This document shows positions 35,841-44,425 of a stretch of 64,000 bases of DNA, one piece after another. A program made the position numbers and the translations under genes. How positions within the stretch are numbered: the stretch's first letter is position 1; every line of letters begins with the position of its first letter. Source of the stretch: Actinomadura latina NBRC 106108. GTDB taxonomy: Bacteria > Actinomycetota > Actinomycetes > Streptosporangiales > Streptosporangiaceae. Where the stretch lies: contig NZ_BCQS01000003.1 in assembly GCF_001552195.1 (NCBI RefSeq), positions 496,001 to 560,000 of the forward strand. Reading direction: 5' to 3'. The notes under the pieces are model-generated. The model was not told where the DNA came from. It saw only the letters and a program-made list of their open reading frames with translations, and ran no database searches.

Positions 35841-37079
35841 ATGGGGGAACCGAACGGGCCCGCCGAAGCGGTGGATCGCAGCGAAGGCTTCGGTGAGCGG
35901 CTGCTGGGACAGCTGCTGGACCGGGCGCACGAGATGCCGCCCCAGCTCATCGCCCCGCTGGTGGCCGAGGAAGTCCGCGCGATCGGCGGCCGGGACGTCT
36001 CGATCCTGCTGCAGGACTACGCTCAGCTGACGCTGGTGCCGCTGCCCGGCCGCGGCCTCACCGACGGTGAACCGCTGCCGCTGGAGGGCTCACCCGCCGG
36101 GCGCGCTTTCCTGTCGGAGACCACCGTCGAACAGTCACGGCCCGACGGTGTGCGGATGTTCCTGCCGCTGCTGGACGGCAGCGACGAGATCGGCGTGATG
36201 GCGTTGACCCTGGACAAGGTCGGCGACGACGACCGCCGGCTGCTGCGACGGCTGGCCGGCCTGGTCGCCGACATGCTGGTGACCAAGAACAACTACACCG
36301 ACCAGTTCGTCCGGACGCGTCGACGCGAGCCGATGAGCGTGTCCGCGGAGATCCAGTGGTCGCTGCTGCCCCCGCTCACCATGACCACGCCGCAGGTCGC
36401 CGTCGCCGGAATCCTGGAGCCGGCCTACGACGTCGCCGGCGACAGCCTCGACTACGCCCTCAACGACGACGTCCTGCACCTGGCCATGATCGACGCGATG
36501 GGCCACGGCCTCAACGCCGCGGTGCTGGCCACCGTTGCCGTGGGCGCCTACCGGCACGCCAGACGCGCCGAAGCCGGCCTCGCCGAGTTGTACGCGTTCA
36601 TGGACACCGCCATCGACACCCAGTTCGGCCCCGACCACTTCGTCACCGCGCAGATGATGCGCCTCAACATCGGAACAGGCCACCTGCAATGGGTCAATGC
36701 CGGCCACCCCGCCCCCATGCTGATCCGCGACTACAAGGTCATCTGCGCCCTCGAAGGCCACGGCACACTCCCCGTCGGCTTCGGCGGCTCCGCACCCCGG
36801 GTCAACCACCGCCGACTCCGCCCCGGCGACCGGGTCCTGACCTACACCGACGGGCTCATCGAAGAGCACACCACCGGCGGCGAACAGTTCGGCGAACAAC
36901 GCCTCATCGCCACCATCGAACGCGTCGGCCCCGCCAGCGCGACCGTCCAGCAGATGGTGCGCGACCTCTCCCACACGCTCATGCGGGAGAGAGGCGGAAT
37001 CACCAGCGACGACGCCACCCTCTTCCTCATCGAATGGCGCGGCGGCACTGCCGACCACCTCACCAGACCGCTCCTGTGA
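35841..37079 (+). CDS. SpoIIE-type PP2C serine phosphatase with N-terminal GAF-like domain
   Basis: 412 residues. A sensor-like domain (about 30-155) precedes a PP2C-type phosphatase domain (about 170-400). Metal-binding Asp residues are in YDVAGDSLDY, MIDAMGHGLNAAV and TDDATLFLIE-like ITSDDATLFLIE; the GHP signature is NAGHPAPML. Such enzymes dephosphorylate STAS anti-anti-sigma factors. A STAS gene and a degenerate RsbW-like gene lie 1-2 kb downstream on the other strand, which fits a partner-switching module. Confidence 0.92.
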   Translation: MGEPNGPAEAVDRSEGFGERLLGQLLDRAHEMPPQLIAPLVAEEVRAIGGRDVSILLQDYAQLTLVPLPGRGLTDGEPLPLEGSPAGRAFLSETTVEQSRPDGVRMFLPLLDGSDEIGVMALTLDKVGDDDRRLLRRLAGLVADMLVTKNNYTDQFVRTRRREPMSVSAEIQWSLLPPLTMTTPQVAVAGILEPAYDVAGDSLDYALNDDVLHLAMIDAMGHGLNAAVLATVAVGAYRHARRAEAGLAELYAFMDTAIDTQFGPDHFVTAQMMRLNIGTGHLQWVNAGHPAPMLIRDYKVICALEGHGTLPVGFGGSAPRVNHRRLRPGDRVLTYTDGLIEEHTTGGEQFGEQRLIATIERVGPASATVQQMVRDLSHTLMRERGGITSDDATLFLIEWRGGTADHLTRPLL

Positions 37080-37547
37080 CCGCGAGTTCCCGGGCCCGGC
37101 GGGGGCGGCCGGGCCAACGGGAGGTGAGACGGTGAGGATGGTGCAGATGACGACATCGGTACTGGCGTGCAGCACGGTCGCCAGGAGCGGACCCCGCTGG
37201 TTCGGCAGGATCCGGTAGCGCCACCGGCGCGGTTGGACTTCAGCGGTGAGAACGGCGGCGGCAGCTCTTCAGATGATGCTTGTCGCCCTCCCCGTGGCGC
37301 AACGGCACCCCGCGGCGCCACCCGCCACCCGGATCCCAGGAGAGGCGCGGCGCTTCTTGCACGGCGCGCTCGGTCCGACCGGTTGCGTCGAACGGTCATC
37401 TCCGGAAGAGAAGAGACCTTCGGAAATCCGCTGTTTCCCCTGCGGCCGGGGGGCGGTTGAATGGTGCTGAAACGAGCATGCGAGTCCGGTGACCATAAGA
37501 CACATCCGGACCGAATTCACTGATGTGATTTCACCGAAGGGCGGCGT
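37080..37547. other. Intergenic region, no convincing gene
   Basis: A 28-codon frame at 37132-37218 has a ribosome-binding-like GGGAGG, but the peptide is not recognisable. At 37427-37440 ATCCGCTGTTTCCC nearly repeats the ATCGGCTGTTTCCC of the stress-type promoter at 31723-31736, although a good -10 element does not follow. Confidence 0.4.
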
Positions 37548-37808
37548 GTGATGCCGATAGGCGGTACCGCCCTCCTCGTGATCGGCGCGATTCTCGTTTT
37601 CGCCGTCACCGGATCCGTGCGCGGGATCGATCTGCACGCGGTGGGCGCCATCCTCATGGTCGCCGGCGTGGCCTCGCTGCTGCTTCCGCTGGTCTTGCGG
37701 GGAACGTCGCGTCCGAAGCGGTGGTCGGCCCGCAGCCGCCAAGACGCCATCGACGAAGCGGATGCCAGGCAAGGACGTCAGGGGGTGCCCGATGACCATG
37801 AAAAATGA
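37548..37808 (+). CDS. Small two-helix membrane protein (DUF6458-like)
   Basis: About 85 residues; GTG at 37548 or ATG at 37551. Two helices (IGGTALLVIGAILVFAVTG and AVGAILMVAGVASLLLPLVL) enclose the conserved GIDLHAVG turn, then a charged tail. This pattern matches small DUF6458-type actinobacterial membrane proteins of unknown role. Confidence 0.75.
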   Translation: MMPIGGTALLVIGAILVFAVTGSVRGIDLHAVGAILMVAGVASLLLPLVLRGTSRPKRWSARSRQDAIDEADARQGRQGVPDDHEK

Positions 37809-37905
37809 ATACCTTCGGCTGGTGATGGGACTCATCGGCGGCATGGTCATCGCGGTGGCGATCGTCTGCGTGCTCATCGCGGCGGTCGCCGTCGTCGTTT
37901 CCTGA
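37792..37905 (+). CDS. 37-residue single-helix membrane peptide
   Basis: A small gene overlapping the end of the preceding one by 17 bases. It begins MTMKNEYLRLVMG and continues with an unbroken hydrophobic helix of about 24 residues to the end. GGGGGTG lies four bases upstream of the ATG. The overlap suggests translational coupling, and the helix may partner the two-helix protein. Confidence 0.5.
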   Translation: MTMKNEYLRLVMGLIGGMVIAVAIVCVLIAAVAVVVS

Positions 37906-37917
37906 AAGGATCACCGG

Positions 37918-38282
37918 TCAGTGGGCCCTGGTGCCACCAGGCGAAAGAGTGGACGGATGGCCTGCGGCCCCGGACGGGGGCCCGGGCGGCGCGGATGCGG
38001 CGGCGCGGATCTCGCCCAGCAGCAGGCGGGCGGATGCGCGCAGTTCCAGCCGCAGATCGACCGGGCCGTGCGCGGCGGCACGGGTGAAAAGGTCCTGGAC
38101 GAGCGCCGTCAGCTGGTCACTGAGTTCCCCTGCTGCCGACCCCAGCCCCCACGCTCGCAGCGCATCGTGAACCGGGCGGCGGACCTGTCCCGCCGCCGCC
38201 CTGCGGCGGGAAACCGCCACCGGCCGGTGCACAGACCGGGACGCGCGGCGGCATCGACGGCGGTCTCGCCGGGGACGCTCAC
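37918..38282 (-). pseudogene. Degenerate anti-sigma (RsbW-like) ATPase gene
   Basis: From a GTG at 38282 the frame gives CTGRWRFPA, then after a shift QVRRPVHDALRAWGLGSAAG and ELSDQLTALVQDLFTRAAAH. This is the N-terminal third of a GHKL anti-sigma kinase, whose N-box normally reads SELVTNAVRH. Here the Glu and Asn that hold Mg-ATP are Gln and Arg, and the protein ends before the G1 box. It should not be an active kinase. Confidence 0.6.
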
Positions 38283-38399
38283 ACCCTTCTCCGCTCGAAG
38301 ACGAGCCCGGACCTGGACGTGCGCCGCAAGGCGGGCCGGAGACGCGGAACCGGGCTCGGTCTGGTCACATCGCCTCTCTTGTGCCCGGCGCCCATGCGG

Positions 38400-38786
38400 T
38401 CATGCGGCGAGCCCGGCGCGGACTGCCCGAGCGGGCAGGACGATGAGCGCGCGGTCGAGCCCGGTGGCGCGGACCAGCGCGGCGACTTGCGCGTTGGGGG
38501 CGGCCAGGCGCAGGGTGATGCCGAGTCCTGCGGCACGGCGGCGGATGCCGACCAGCACGGCCAGTCCGGCCGCGTCGGCGGACGTCACCGCGCTCAGGTC
38601 GAGGATCAGCAGGCGGCCGCTGTGCCGCAACGCGCCGACCAGGTGTGCGCGCAGCGCCGCGGCGGCGGCGCCGTCCAAGGCGCCCGACAACGCGACGATG
38701 GTGTGACCGGGACGCCGGTGAGCGGGCATCCGCACCTCGTCGGGGCCTGGCACGAGGTCTGCGGCGGTGGTGGTGAAGGTGGTCAT
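38400..38786 (-). CDS. STAS-domain anti-anti-sigma factor
   Basis: 128 residues. The STAS core covers about 28-120: HTIVALSGALDGAAAAALRA and LLILDLSAVTSADAAGLAVL. The usual phosphorylatable Ser (D-SxxxxxG) corresponds to TSADAAG. Such proteins bind and titrate RsbW-type anti-sigma kinases and are reset by PP2C phosphatases. GGAGATCACC precedes the ATG. The next gene on the strand is the degenerate RsbW-like remnant. Confidence 0.87.
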   Translation of the reverse strand: MTTFTTTAADLVPGPDEVRMPAHRRPGHTIVALSGALDGAAAAALRAHLVGALRHSGRLLILDLSAVTSADAAGLAVLVGIRRRAAGLGITLRLAAPNAQVAALVRATGLDRALIVLPARAVRAGLAA

Positions 38787-38866
38787 GGTGATCTCCGTTC
38801 GGAAAGTGGGCCGTAAGTTCCGTGCCCGGACGGCCGCACGACGGGCCGGCCGGGCAACGGTTCGGA

Positions 38867-39445
38867 TCAAGGCGTCGCGAAGTCTCCTCGAAGGCGTCCG
38901 CCCTCGGATTCCCAGGCGTCCTCCGAGTCGCTCCGGGTACCGGGCCGGCCCGTCCGGCCGGGTGCCGCGGTGAGGGAGGCCAGCAGGCCGGGGGTGTGCA
39001 GATGGTTGGCGGGGTGGGACGCCAGTTCCATCACCGCCTCGGCTTCGGCGCGGGTCGTGGAGACCGGGACGGTGAGCAGGTCAACGCGCCGCCCGTCGGC
39101 ATGGATCGCGGTGAGGAGCCCGGCGGGGAGTGAGTCGAACCAGCTCAGCCGCAACACCCGGGTGTCGGCCGGGCCGTCGATCCGCAGCCGGCGCGGCCGG
39201 CTGTCCCAGTCGTCCACCCGGAGCAGGAGGTGGGTGATGGGACGGTGGTCGTCGATGGGTCCATGGTCCTGCAGGGCCAGGACCAGCCCCGGCAGCTCCG
39301 CGACCGGGTCGGCCGAGCGGGGCCACCAGGCGCCGTCCAGCGCGGTCCGCACCGAGCCGGGAGAGGCGGCGGGGCGCAACCGCAGCCGTGGAGTCGAGGG
39401 CGGCGACGGGCTGATCGTTGTGCGGCGTTCGGCGGTGGTCCACAT
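38867..39445 (-). CDS. DUF5994 family protein
   Basis: About 192 residues. The family core is RTALDGAWWPRSADPVAELPG, HLLLRVDDWDSRPRRL, then RVLRLSWFDSLPAGLLTAIH. Function unknown; many actinomycetes carry these next to STAS or stress genes. I chose the ATG at 39445 because a GAAGGTG sits before it; an upstream ATG at 39511 lacks one. The C-terminus is Arg/Gly/Ser rich. Confidence 0.82.
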   Translation of the reverse strand: MWTTAERRTTISPSPPSTPRLRLRPAASPGSVRTALDGAWWPRSADPVAELPGLVLALQDHGPIDDHRPITHLLLRVDDWDSRPRRLRIDGPADTRVLRLSWFDSLPAGLLTAIHADGRRVDLLTVPVSTTRAEAEAVMELASHPANHLHTPGLLASLTAAPGRTGRPGTRSDSEDAWESEGGRLRGDFATP

Positions 39446-39881
39446 GACCGGCACCTTCTTTTTAATCTCGATGGATGCGACGAGCCGGTCCAGCGGCAGA
39501 ACACCGCTCATGCCGGCGAAGGAGATCCGCGCGTCGGCTACTGGTGCGAGGCGAGGATGTCATCGTTGCCGGATAATTTGATTCTACCCGAGAATTCATG
39601 AATAATTGCAATTTGCTAAAGAGATTGTTTCGGGAGGTGGCCGGGAACAGGGGATCAGGATTCATTTGAGCTCTGGGCGGCGGTCATCGGTGCAAGTGAT
39701 GGCGTGTGCACGCCTTGACTGTTTCCCACCATCAGGACTTCCGACTTGAATGAGAAGCGGCCGGTCACCGCTGAGGCTGCGCCCGGCTGGTCCAGGGCCG
39801 TCCGCTCCTCCCCGAGCCGGCGGCCCTGGACCGAGGGCGACCCGTGGCGAGTGAGACCTTTGGCAGGGTTGCTGACAGGAA
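39446..39881. other. Intergenic region with an AT-rich patch
   Basis: No gene recognised. Bases 39560-39640 are strikingly AT-rich for this genome (ATAATTTGATTCTAC and ATGAATAATTGCAATTTGC), which suits a promoter region. GGGTAG on the minus strand near 39590 resembles a SigB -10 without a matching GTTT. Confidence 0.4.
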
Positions 39882-40535
39882 GTGAGCCCCTTGACCGTCC
39901 AAGACCGGGTCCCCGCGATCCGAACCTCGAAATGCCGCCCCCCTCCCGGCGCGCCGGATCGGGCCGACCACGAACAGCGGCCCTCAAGCGCGGACGCCGT
40001 TCCCTCCTCGCCGGTGGTGGTGTCAGTCGGCCTGCCCGCGCCCGCACCGCATACCGTCCAGCAGGCGCGCGCCTTCCTGACCCCCCGCCACGCCACCGGC
40101 GTGGACGAGTTTCTCTGGCAGTCCAGGGAACGGCCGATGGCCGACCGCGACGCCATCGGCGCGGTCATCGACGCCGGCGACCGGGCCCAGCGCGGAAACG
40201 GCGACGGTCCCGAGCCGGTCGAGGTCGCCGCGGCACTGCTGGTGCTGAGCGCGGTCCGCCTGAATCTGGACCAGACCGAGGCGCGCCTGCTCAACACCGC
40301 CCAAGCCGCGGGCCTGAGCTTCGAACAGATCGCCGTCGTTCTCGACCTCGGCGTCGAGGAGACCGAGGAGCGCTACCGGCAACTCAAACCCCGCCTGGAC
40401 GAACCGGCCACCGCACCGCCCCCGGCACCGCCGCGCCGCGCCGGCGCTTCCGGCAGATCCCGCCGCCGTCCGGGCACACCGCCCACGGATCAGCCGACCT
40501 GGGACGAATTGGACGACGAAGACTGGGGAAACTGA
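39882..40535 (+). CDS. Hypothetical protein with helix-turn-helix-like core
   Basis: Up to 217 residues; the true start may be an in-frame GTG at 40101 because the first 70 residues are low-complexity. The core (about 75-170) is helical, with LSFEQIAVVLDLGVEETEER resembling a sigma-region-4-like helix-turn-helix. The tail is Pro/Arg rich and ends DELDDEDWGN. No function is known. Confidence 0.6.
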   Translation: MSPLTVQDRVPAIRTSKCRPPPGAPDRADHEQRPSSADAVPSSPVVVSVGLPAPAPHTVQQARAFLTPRHATGVDEFLWQSRERPMADRDAIGAVIDAGDRAQRGNGDGPEPVEVAAALLVLSAVRLNLDQTEARLLNTAQAAGLSFEQIAVVLDLGVEETEERYRQLKPRLDEPATAPPPAPPRRAGASGRSRRRPGTPPTDQPTWDELDDEDWGN

Positions 40536-40561
40536 TTCCACCGGAAAATGAAGGAGTCCCG

Positions 40562-40845
40562 ACGCTGGAGTCGGTCTACGTCGGCACCAGCACCGACGAA
40601 CCCGCCATGGCCACCGTGCGGATCGGCCTGCCCACCCGGCACCGCCTGGCCTTCGTCCCCCTGGAAGGTGCGACCGCGGGGCCCGGCTACGTGCGGGTCG
40701 CCCACGACAGGTCGCGGGTCAAGCACAGTCCCGCATCGGCACCGACGACGTTCTGCCCGCCGAGGACGAGGAGGCCGTCTTCCGGCACTACGGCCTGCAC
40801 TACGAACCCGGCGCCGGCGGCGAGCGCCAGCTCGCCCGCCGCTGA
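40562..40845 (+). pseudogene. PRC-barrel-like gene, 5'-truncated and frameshifted
   Basis: One frame encodes ESVYVGTSTDEPAMATVRIG and HRLAFVPLEGATAGPGYVRV, a PRC-barrel core, up to about 40730. After a frame change it continues IGTDDVLPAEDEEAVFRHYG and LHYEP, the usual C-terminal end. No suitable start codon with a ribosome-binding site precedes the first part, so the beginning is missing too. Confidence 0.72.
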
Positions 40846-41041
40846 GCGCCCGGACCCCGGCCGAAGGAGTGAAGGCACATGATGGTCTTCGTCCTCGTGG
40901 TGGTCATCGCCACGCTCGACCAGGCGCAAACGGCCGCTTCGCTGACCACCCGCTTGCTGGCCGCGACCAAACGGGCTGAGCTGCGCGGGGTGATCTCCAC
41001 CAAGCCTGGCCTGAACCGGTACCTGCGGGGGGACGCAGATC

Positions 41042-42185
41042 ATGGCTGCGAAGCCCACCGAGCACGCCCGGAGAAGCGGGCTGGGTCACGGGCGCGGACT
41101 CACTCCTGGCGTGGGCTGAGCGGTCAGGGAAGCGCCGGGTGGCACCGCAGCGTAAGGATGGGTTGCGGTTTGCGTTCTATGGGCGGGTATCGACGGAGGA
41201 TCATCAGGATCCGGTGACGTCGCGGGCGCGGCAGCATGATCAAGCAGCCGCCCTGGTGGGCGGGCATGGGCGGATTGTGGCCGAGCAGTCGGGTGCTGCC
41301 GTGGGCGCGCCGGCCTGAGGCGGCGGGCGCTGCTGGTGGCGATGGCCGATCCGGATCGCGGGTTCGAGGCGATCGTCGTGGGGGAGTACGAGCGGGCGTT
41401 CTACGGCAACCAGTTCGCACTCATGGTGCCGCTGTTCGAGCATTACGGCGTGCAACTCTGGATGCCCGAGACCGGCGGCCGCGTCGACTTCACCGCCGAA
41501 GCGCACGAACAGCTGATGATCAACCTCGGTATCCAGTCCAAGCGGGAGATCACCCGGACCAGGATCCGGGTGTCCACGGCGATGGCCGCGCAGGCCCGTG
41601 AACAGGGCCGGTACCTGGGCGGCCGCCCGCCGTACGGCTATCAGCTGGCGGACGCGGGCCCACACCCCAATCGCGCGCACGCCGCTTGGGCCGGCGGGCC
41701 CACCGACTGGACCCCGACCCGCAGACCGTGCCGATCGTGCAGTGGGTCTTCGCCCAGCGGCTGGCCGGGCACACCATGGCCCGGATCACCCGGGCGCTCA
41801 ACGACATGCAGATTCCCTGCCCGTCGGCGGCCGATCCGCGGCGCAACGCCCACCGGTCCAATCCAGTGTGGACGCTGACTACGGTGCGGACGATCCTTGC
41901 TAACCCTCGGCTGGGGCACCGGCAGGTGCAGCGGTGGAACCTGCCCGGGAGCGGCCCAAGAACCTCTACGTGCGCGAGGACCACATCCTGCCGCACCTGC
42001 CAGCCCCGCACCTTCTCCTGACCGGACCGTCAGAGAGCGTGCCGGACGGCGCGTCCCCCGACCCCAAGGAGGCCATCGACCACCTGCGCACCCGCAAGAT
42101 CACGCTCACCTACGAGCCCGAGACCCGCACCTTGCGGACGGGCACCCCGAGGGAGGTGAAGATCACCATCGACCAGAAACGCTGA
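41042..42185 (+). pseudogene. Decayed serine recombinase, paralogue of the gene at 47-48.5 kb
   Basis: The catalytic region survives as LRFAFYGRVSTEDHQDPVTS in one frame; another frame then gives VVGEYERAFYGNQFALMVPL and REQGRYLGGRPPYGYQLADA, and a third RRAHRLDPDPQTVPIVQWVF. The zinc-ribbon domain is gone, but KNLYVREDHILPHL near the end matches the intact recombinase's KNLYLREDHLLDEL. At least three frame breaks and one deletion are present. A copy of the tRNA-Leu end follows 182 bases later. Confidence 0.9.
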
Positions 42186-42366
42186 CACCACGGCGCCTCG
42201 CGACGCTGCGAGCGCCGCTCTGATACGTGGATTGCGGCCCGCGTGCTCACGGCATACAACGATGGCGGAAAGAAATGATCAACCAGCTGAAGGCCGACCC
42301 TCAGGTGCAGACCAGGCACCGAGGGTGCTCCAGGATGCCCAGAAACGCACGGTTATGTACAAACTG

Positions 42367-42383
42367 TGTGTCCGAGGGGCGAC
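42367..42383 (+). repeat. Left attachment-site copy (attL candidate)
   Basis: TGTGTCCGAGGGGCGAC matches 48469-48485 at 16 of 17 positions; the mismatch is C against G at 42380. Confidence 0.65.
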
Positions 42384-43377
42384 ACGCCCTGACAGCACAT
42401 GGCCCGCCCATTCACCGCTCGGCGCACCTTACCGAATTCTGGTCGGCGCGTAGCCCTGCAGTGCAGATTCAGACGCCTGCGTGCGGGCTCAGCTATTCGG
42501 CAACGTGCCACCTGTCGAATACGAGGCAATCCGCTACCTTTCGACCAACACGCCAGCGCAAACCGGCACCAGGTAGATCGGACGTCACGGGACCCGGGGT
42601 TCCTCAAGCAGGTGAAAGGATGGGCTCACCCAGGTATGTCTGGCCCGGGCGGACTACGGTGCCCGTCTCGGGAACAGCGATAACGGGACACCTGACCACG
42701 TACTGCCGCAATCTGCTGCGCACCCGAGCCTGGCCCTTGCGAAAGTTGAGTACGGCGCGGGTTGGTCACGCCAGGTCGTTCCGCCCCACCGGTCGGCCGG
42801 ACTAGGTCAGCGCGCTCATTTGCGGGTAGGCGCTGGTGGTCTTGGCGGGCGAGGAGGAGCCGGGCCGAGCCTGCGGGGTGACAGGCCTGAACTGTGAGAC
42901 CGGGAGATTGGTGACGATCATGCCGGTCGCGCTGCGCTGGTTCTGGTGGGCGATCAGTGCGGGTCCAAGGCGTTCAGGACGGTGGTCGAGCGCGGGCTGC
43001 GGATCCCGGATCGGGGTCAGGGTGCCGGGGCGTCGTGCGAGCGTACGTGCCTGGCCGGACGCCCAGGCGCGGTGCTCGAAGAGAGCATGCACCGAGTGGG
43101 GGGCTGTGGCCGGAGCAGGCCACCCGTCCGCGCCGGTTTAGCCGGGTCGGACGAGGCGCATGCCGTCTGTGCAAGTGGGACGGTACTTATGGCCCAAAGG
43201 GCGCGCCAAATCGGCCGATTGGGCCGTACCCAATCCCAGGACTTCGGTGAAACCAAGAGCGATCACCACATCACCTTCCGGACACCCCGAACTTCCGCCT
43301 GGCTAACGCCATCCTTTACTGAATGCGCGCTTCGCTGGAAACTTGACTTTCCAGGAACGTGTGACGATGGAGGGCCG
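42384..43377. other. About 1 kb of element DNA without a recognised gene
   Basis: Open frames on both strands are short and lack family patterns or ribosome-binding sites. Base composition is a little less GC-rich than the surrounding chromosome. It may hold a regulatory region or decayed element genes; I see no tRNA, CRISPR or clear repeat. Confidence 0.4.
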
Positions 43378-44298
43378 GTGGGAGAAGGACGGCATTCCAT
43401 TAACTGCGAGAATGCCACCCAGCCCAAATGCGTGTGCAAGGGCTGCGGTGGAGCCGAACACGGCTGGCCGGGCGCAGTCCGGATCGCCTCCGATCCGTCC
43501 GGCCGGAAACTGACCGAGCTCGTGCGGGCGGCGGACAAGCAGTGGGAAGGACTCGCACGTATCCGGGACGCTGGTGGCGAGCCGACCGGCAAGGCGCGCA
43601 GGGCGGCGATCAAAGGTGCGTTGGCCGCTGTCACTGCATGGCTTCACCGCGACGGTGATCTGCGTGGGCAACTGGAGGCCATAGGGGAACCGCTGCACCG
43701 CAAGCCGCAGGATGAACGCCGCGATGGTGGCGGACGCAGACCTCGCCGTCGCCCCCGCACGCCGGAGGAGGAACGCGAGTTTGTCGAGGCGCACGTTCTT
43801 CCGCGGCTGGTCAAGGAGTTCGGTACGTCCCGGGTGGCGGAGTTCCAAGCCCGGGCGGTCGAGGCGCATTTTTGGTGCGAGTTGTTCGCGCAGACCGTCC
43901 GGGCGCTGGATGAGTACCGGGGACTATACGAGAGGGCCAAGCGGTTTGTCGTCGACGCCCTCACTGCGGGGAACGCGCCGCACTCGCCGCTCTGGGCGAG
44001 CATCCTGCCCTACCAGCACATGGTGCACTGGGCGGTGGATCTGGTCTTCGAGTTGCTGCCGCGCGCGGCCGGATTGCCCGCCACCGAGGACGTGTTCGAG
44101 TTGATCTGGCCGACGCGTGTGCTCGCGTGCCTGATGTGCAAGGACCCGAGTGAGCATCCGGCCGTCCGCGAGTATTGCCTGAACCCGATCCTGCGTTGGG
44201 GACAGGCGCGAGTGCGTGAGGAGGTGCGCCAGCGCATGGGGTGGACGTTCCCGGACGAGTGGCCGGGTCTGGGCTCAGGCGAAGCCGGAGCCGCATGA
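43378..44298 (+). CDS. Unknown element protein with N-terminal Cys/His cluster
   Basis: About 306 residues from a GTG preceded by GGAGG. The first 30 residues hold a compact cluster, C10, C18, C20, C23 and H28 in NCENATQPKCVCKGCGGAEH, likely a zinc site. A basic linker follows (near 125-140: RRDGGGRRPRRRPRTPEEE), then an all-helical C-terminal half (EFVEAHVLPRLVKEFGTSRV, ILPYQHMVHWAVDLVFELLP). No catalytic motif is visible. It converges with the ATP-binding regulator gene. A nucleic-acid-binding role is plausible but not shown. Confidence 0.65.
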   Translation: MGEGRHSINCENATQPKCVCKGCGGAEHGWPGAVRIASDPSGRKLTELVRAADKQWEGLARIRDAGGEPTGKARRAAIKGALAAVTAWLHRDGDLRGQLEAIGEPLHRKPQDERRDGGGRRPRRRPRTPEEEREFVEAHVLPRLVKEFGTSRVAEFQARAVEAHFWCELFAQTVRALDEYRGLYERAKRFVVDALTAGNAPHSPLWASILPYQHMVHWAVDLVFELLPRAAGLPATEDVFELIWPTRVLACLMCKDPSEHPAVREYCLNPILRWGQARVREEVRQRMGWTFPDEWPGLGSGEAGAA

Positions 44299-44425
44299 TG
44301 CGGTCCGCATATGCCCGAACAACTCCTCACTCGCCCAGTCTTATGGGGATATGTGTCCGAGCACATGGCCTCGCAGGTGCGCGATCGGTGGTCCGTGCCG
44401 GATCGCGGTCGGGCGGTTCGGGCTG

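Noticed and set aside
40879..41041. Open frame starting MMVFVLVVVIATLDQAQ
   Set aside because: The hydrophobic start is followed by unrelated sequence and it runs into the recombinase remnant; no support.
42802..43092. A 96-codon minus-strand frame in the element
   Set aside because: No family pattern, poor start and composition; not supported as a gene.
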